This document shows positions 62,626-64,000 of a DNA stretch of 64,000 bases, one piece after another. A program made the translations under genes and the position numbers. The notes beneath the pieces were generated by a model. That model worked only from the letters and a program-made list of their open reading frames with translations. It was not told where the DNA came from and made no database searches. Positions within the stretch are counted from its first letter, which is position 1; every line of letters starts with the position of its first letter. Source of the DNA: Sphingomonas crocodyli (GTDB lineage: Bacteria; Pseudomonadota; Alphaproteobacteria; Sphingomonadales; Sphingomonadaceae); the NCBI RefSeq assembly GCF_004005865.1, contig NZ_SACN01000001.1, positions 2,542,001 to 2,606,000 on the forward strand. Reading direction: 5' to 3'.

Positions 62626-64000
62626 ATGCCCAAGGTTCTGATTTCCGACAAGATGGATCCCCTCGCCGCCCAGATCTTCCGCAATCGCGGGGTCGAGGTC
62701 GACGAGATCACCGGCAAGACCAAGGACGAATTGATCGCGATGATCGGCCAATATGATGGTCTCGCCATCCGCAGCTCGACCAAGGTGACCAAGGAAGTGC
62801 TGGCCGCCGCGACCAACCTGAAGGTGGTCGGCCGCGCGGGCATCGGCGTCGACAATGTCGACATCCCCGCCGCATCGGCCGCCGGCGTCGTCGTGATGAA
62901 CACGCCGTTCGGCAATTCGATCACCACCGCCGAACATGCGATCGCCCTGATGTTCGCGCTCGCCCGCGATCTGCCGGAGGCCGACAAGTCGACCCAGGCC
63001 GGCAAGTGGGAAAAGAACCGCTTCATGGGCGTCGAGGTCACCAACAAGACCCTCGGCCTGATCGGCGCGGGCAATATCGGTTCGATCGTCGCAGATCGCG
63101 CGCTGGGCCTCAAGATGAAGGTCGTCGCGTTCGATCCGTTCCTGACCCCGGAGCGCGCGATCGAAATGGGCGTCGAGAAGGCGACGCTGGAGGAACTGCT
63201 GGCGCGGGCCGACTTCATCACGCTGCACACGCCGCTGACCGATTCCACGCGCAACATCCTGTCGAAGGAAAACCTCGCGAAGACCAAGAAGGGCGTGCGC
63301 ATCATCAATTGCGCGCGCGGCGGCCTGATCGACGAAGCGGCACTCAAGGAAGCGCTCGACAGCGGCCATGTCGCGGGTGCGGCGCTCGACGTGTTCGTCG
63401 AGGAGCCGGCGAAGGAATCGCCTTTGTTCGGCACGCCGGGCTTCATCTCCACCCCGCATCTGGGCGCGTCGACCAACGAAGCGCAGGTCAATGTCGCGAT
63501 CCAGGTCGCCGAGCAGATGGCCGACTTCCTCGTCAATGGCGGCGTCACCAACGCGCTCAACATGCCCAGCCTGTCGGCCGAGGAAGCGCCGAAGCTGAAA
63601 CCGTACATGGCGCTGGCCGAGCATCTCGGCGCGCTGGTCGGCCAGCTTGAGGGCGATGCGGTGCAGGCCGTCTCGATCGAGGTCGAAGGTGCTGCGGCCG
63701 AACTGAACATCAAGCCGATCACCGGCGCGGTGCTGGCCGGTCTGATGCGCGTCTATTCGGACACGGTGAACATGGTCAACGCGCCGCACCTCGCCAAGGA
63801 GCGCGGGCTGGACGTGCGCGAAGTGCGCCACGACCGCGAGGGCGATTATTCGACGCTGGTGCGCGTGACGGTGAAGACCGCGGCGGGCCAGAAGTCGGTC
63901 GCGGGCACCCTGTTCGCGAACGCGCAGCCGCGCCTCGTCGAGATCTTCGGCATCAAGGTCGAGGCCGATCTGGACGGCAACATGCTCTACATCGTCAATG
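62626..64000 (+). CDS. serA: D-3-phosphoglycerate dehydrogenase, C-terminus beyond the window
   Basis: Oxidises 3-phosphoglycerate to 3-phosphohydroxypyruvate with NAD, the committed step of serine synthesis. The window holds 458 codons of what is usually about 525. Seen: GRAGIGVDNVDIPAA, the NAD motif GLIGAGNIGSIVADRALG, NCARGGLIDEAALKEAL with active-site Arg, DVFVEEP, and STPHLGAST with the catalytic His. The region after residue ~310 (the intervening domain) is intact; the ACT domain at the end is only begun. ATG 62626 has AAGGA ten bases upstream. Supplies the substrate of SerC. Confidence 0.97.
   Translation, partial: MPKVLISDKMDPLAAQIFRNRGVEVDEITGKTKDELIAMIGQYDGLAIRSSTKVTKEVLAAATNLKVVGRAGIGVDNVDIPAASAAGVVVMNTPFGNSITTAEHAIALMFALARDLPEADKSTQAGKWEKNRFMGVEVTNKTLGLIGAGNIGSIVADRALGLKMKVVAFDPFLTPERAIEMGVEKATLEELLARADFITLHTPLTDSTRNILSKENLAKTKKGVRIINCARGGLIDEAALKEALDSGHVAGAALDVFVEEPAKESPLFGTPGFISTPHLGASTNEAQVNVAIQVAEQMADFLVNGGVTNALNMPSLSAEEAPKLKPYMALAEHLGALVGQLEGDAVQAVSIEVEGAAAELNIKPITGAVLAGLMRVYSDTVNMVNAPHLAKERGLDVREVRHDREGDYSTLVRVTVKTAAGQKSVAGTLFANAQPRLVEIFGIKVEADLDGNMLYIVN

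Overview
The window is a GC-rich alphaproteobacterial chromosome segment, most likely from the Sphingomonadales (Sphingomonas or a close relative). Evidence: the F0 operon encodes both a b and a b' subunit in the order atpI-atpB-atpE-b'-b; there is a 531-residue isocitrate lyase, a class II DAHP synthase, TrmFO, an HslV with a short propeptide, a PEPxxW-type PEP-CTERM protein, a serC-serA pair with a serC-type leader, and a ydbH-ynbE-ydbL lipid-transport operon. I see no transposase, integrase, phage gene, rRNA or CRISPR array. One tRNA, tRNA-Pro(GGG), is present.

Layout. 0-8.3 kb: a lipid/acyl-CoA catabolic island with an edge fragment of a DUF849-like gene, an AraC regulator, a leftward GMC oxidoreductase / acyl-CoA ligase / GT87 operon, and a divergent pair of acyl-CoA dehydrogenases that looks like a heteromer. 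8.5-13.8 kb: DAHP synthase, a VOC / host-attachment pair, a phospholipase A2-like small protein and a membrane hydrolase overlapping a cytochrome P450. 13.9-20.1 kb: a chemoreceptor, trmFO, a sterol-desaturase-type hydroxylase, a TetR regulator and a Tat-exported PhoD phosphatase. 20.2-21.5 kb: one AT-rich gene of unknown function, foreign in composition. 21.5-24.8 kb: the class Ia ribonucleotide reductase operon with a two-TM protein between its subunits. 25-29 kb: glycine-zipper antigen, MHS transporter, VWA protein, OmpA-like protein. 29-35.8 kb: aceA, NamZ-like muramidase with a DOMON partner, tyrS with a DUF885 protein, PilZ. 36.5-39.1 kb: F0 ATP synthase. 39.4-43.2 kb: ydbL-ynbE-ydbH. 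43.3-49.5 kb: radC, an EF-hand Ala/Pro protein, recN, a GIY-YIG nuclease, bamD and a glycosyltransferase. 49.6-53.8 kb: yajC-secD-secF-Mth938-EamA. 54-64 kb: tRNA-Pro, PEP-CTERM and EF-hand proteins, hslVU, LOG, extensin-like lipoprotein, serC-serA (serA cut by the window end).

The most distinctive feature is the load of dispersed palindromic repeats. Family A (outer arms TCGTCATTGCGAG / CTCGCAATGACGA, one short and one long arm, usually 83-123 bp) has about ten full copies plus several halves, mostly next to 3' ends of genes. Family B (ATCCTCCCCCGCCAGG / CCTGGCGGGGGAGGAT, 123-126 bp) has four copies. One of these is 123 bp, keeps the reading frame and adds 41 residues to an acyl-CoA synthetase, which recalls the coding Rickettsia palindromic elements. 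Single-copy palindromes split hslV from hslU and serC from serA. A GIY-YIG endonuclease gene lies between a family A short-left arm and long-right arm, so it may be cargo of, or the mobilising enzyme for, this repeat. I regard that arrangement and the in-frame insertion as the best leads in the window.
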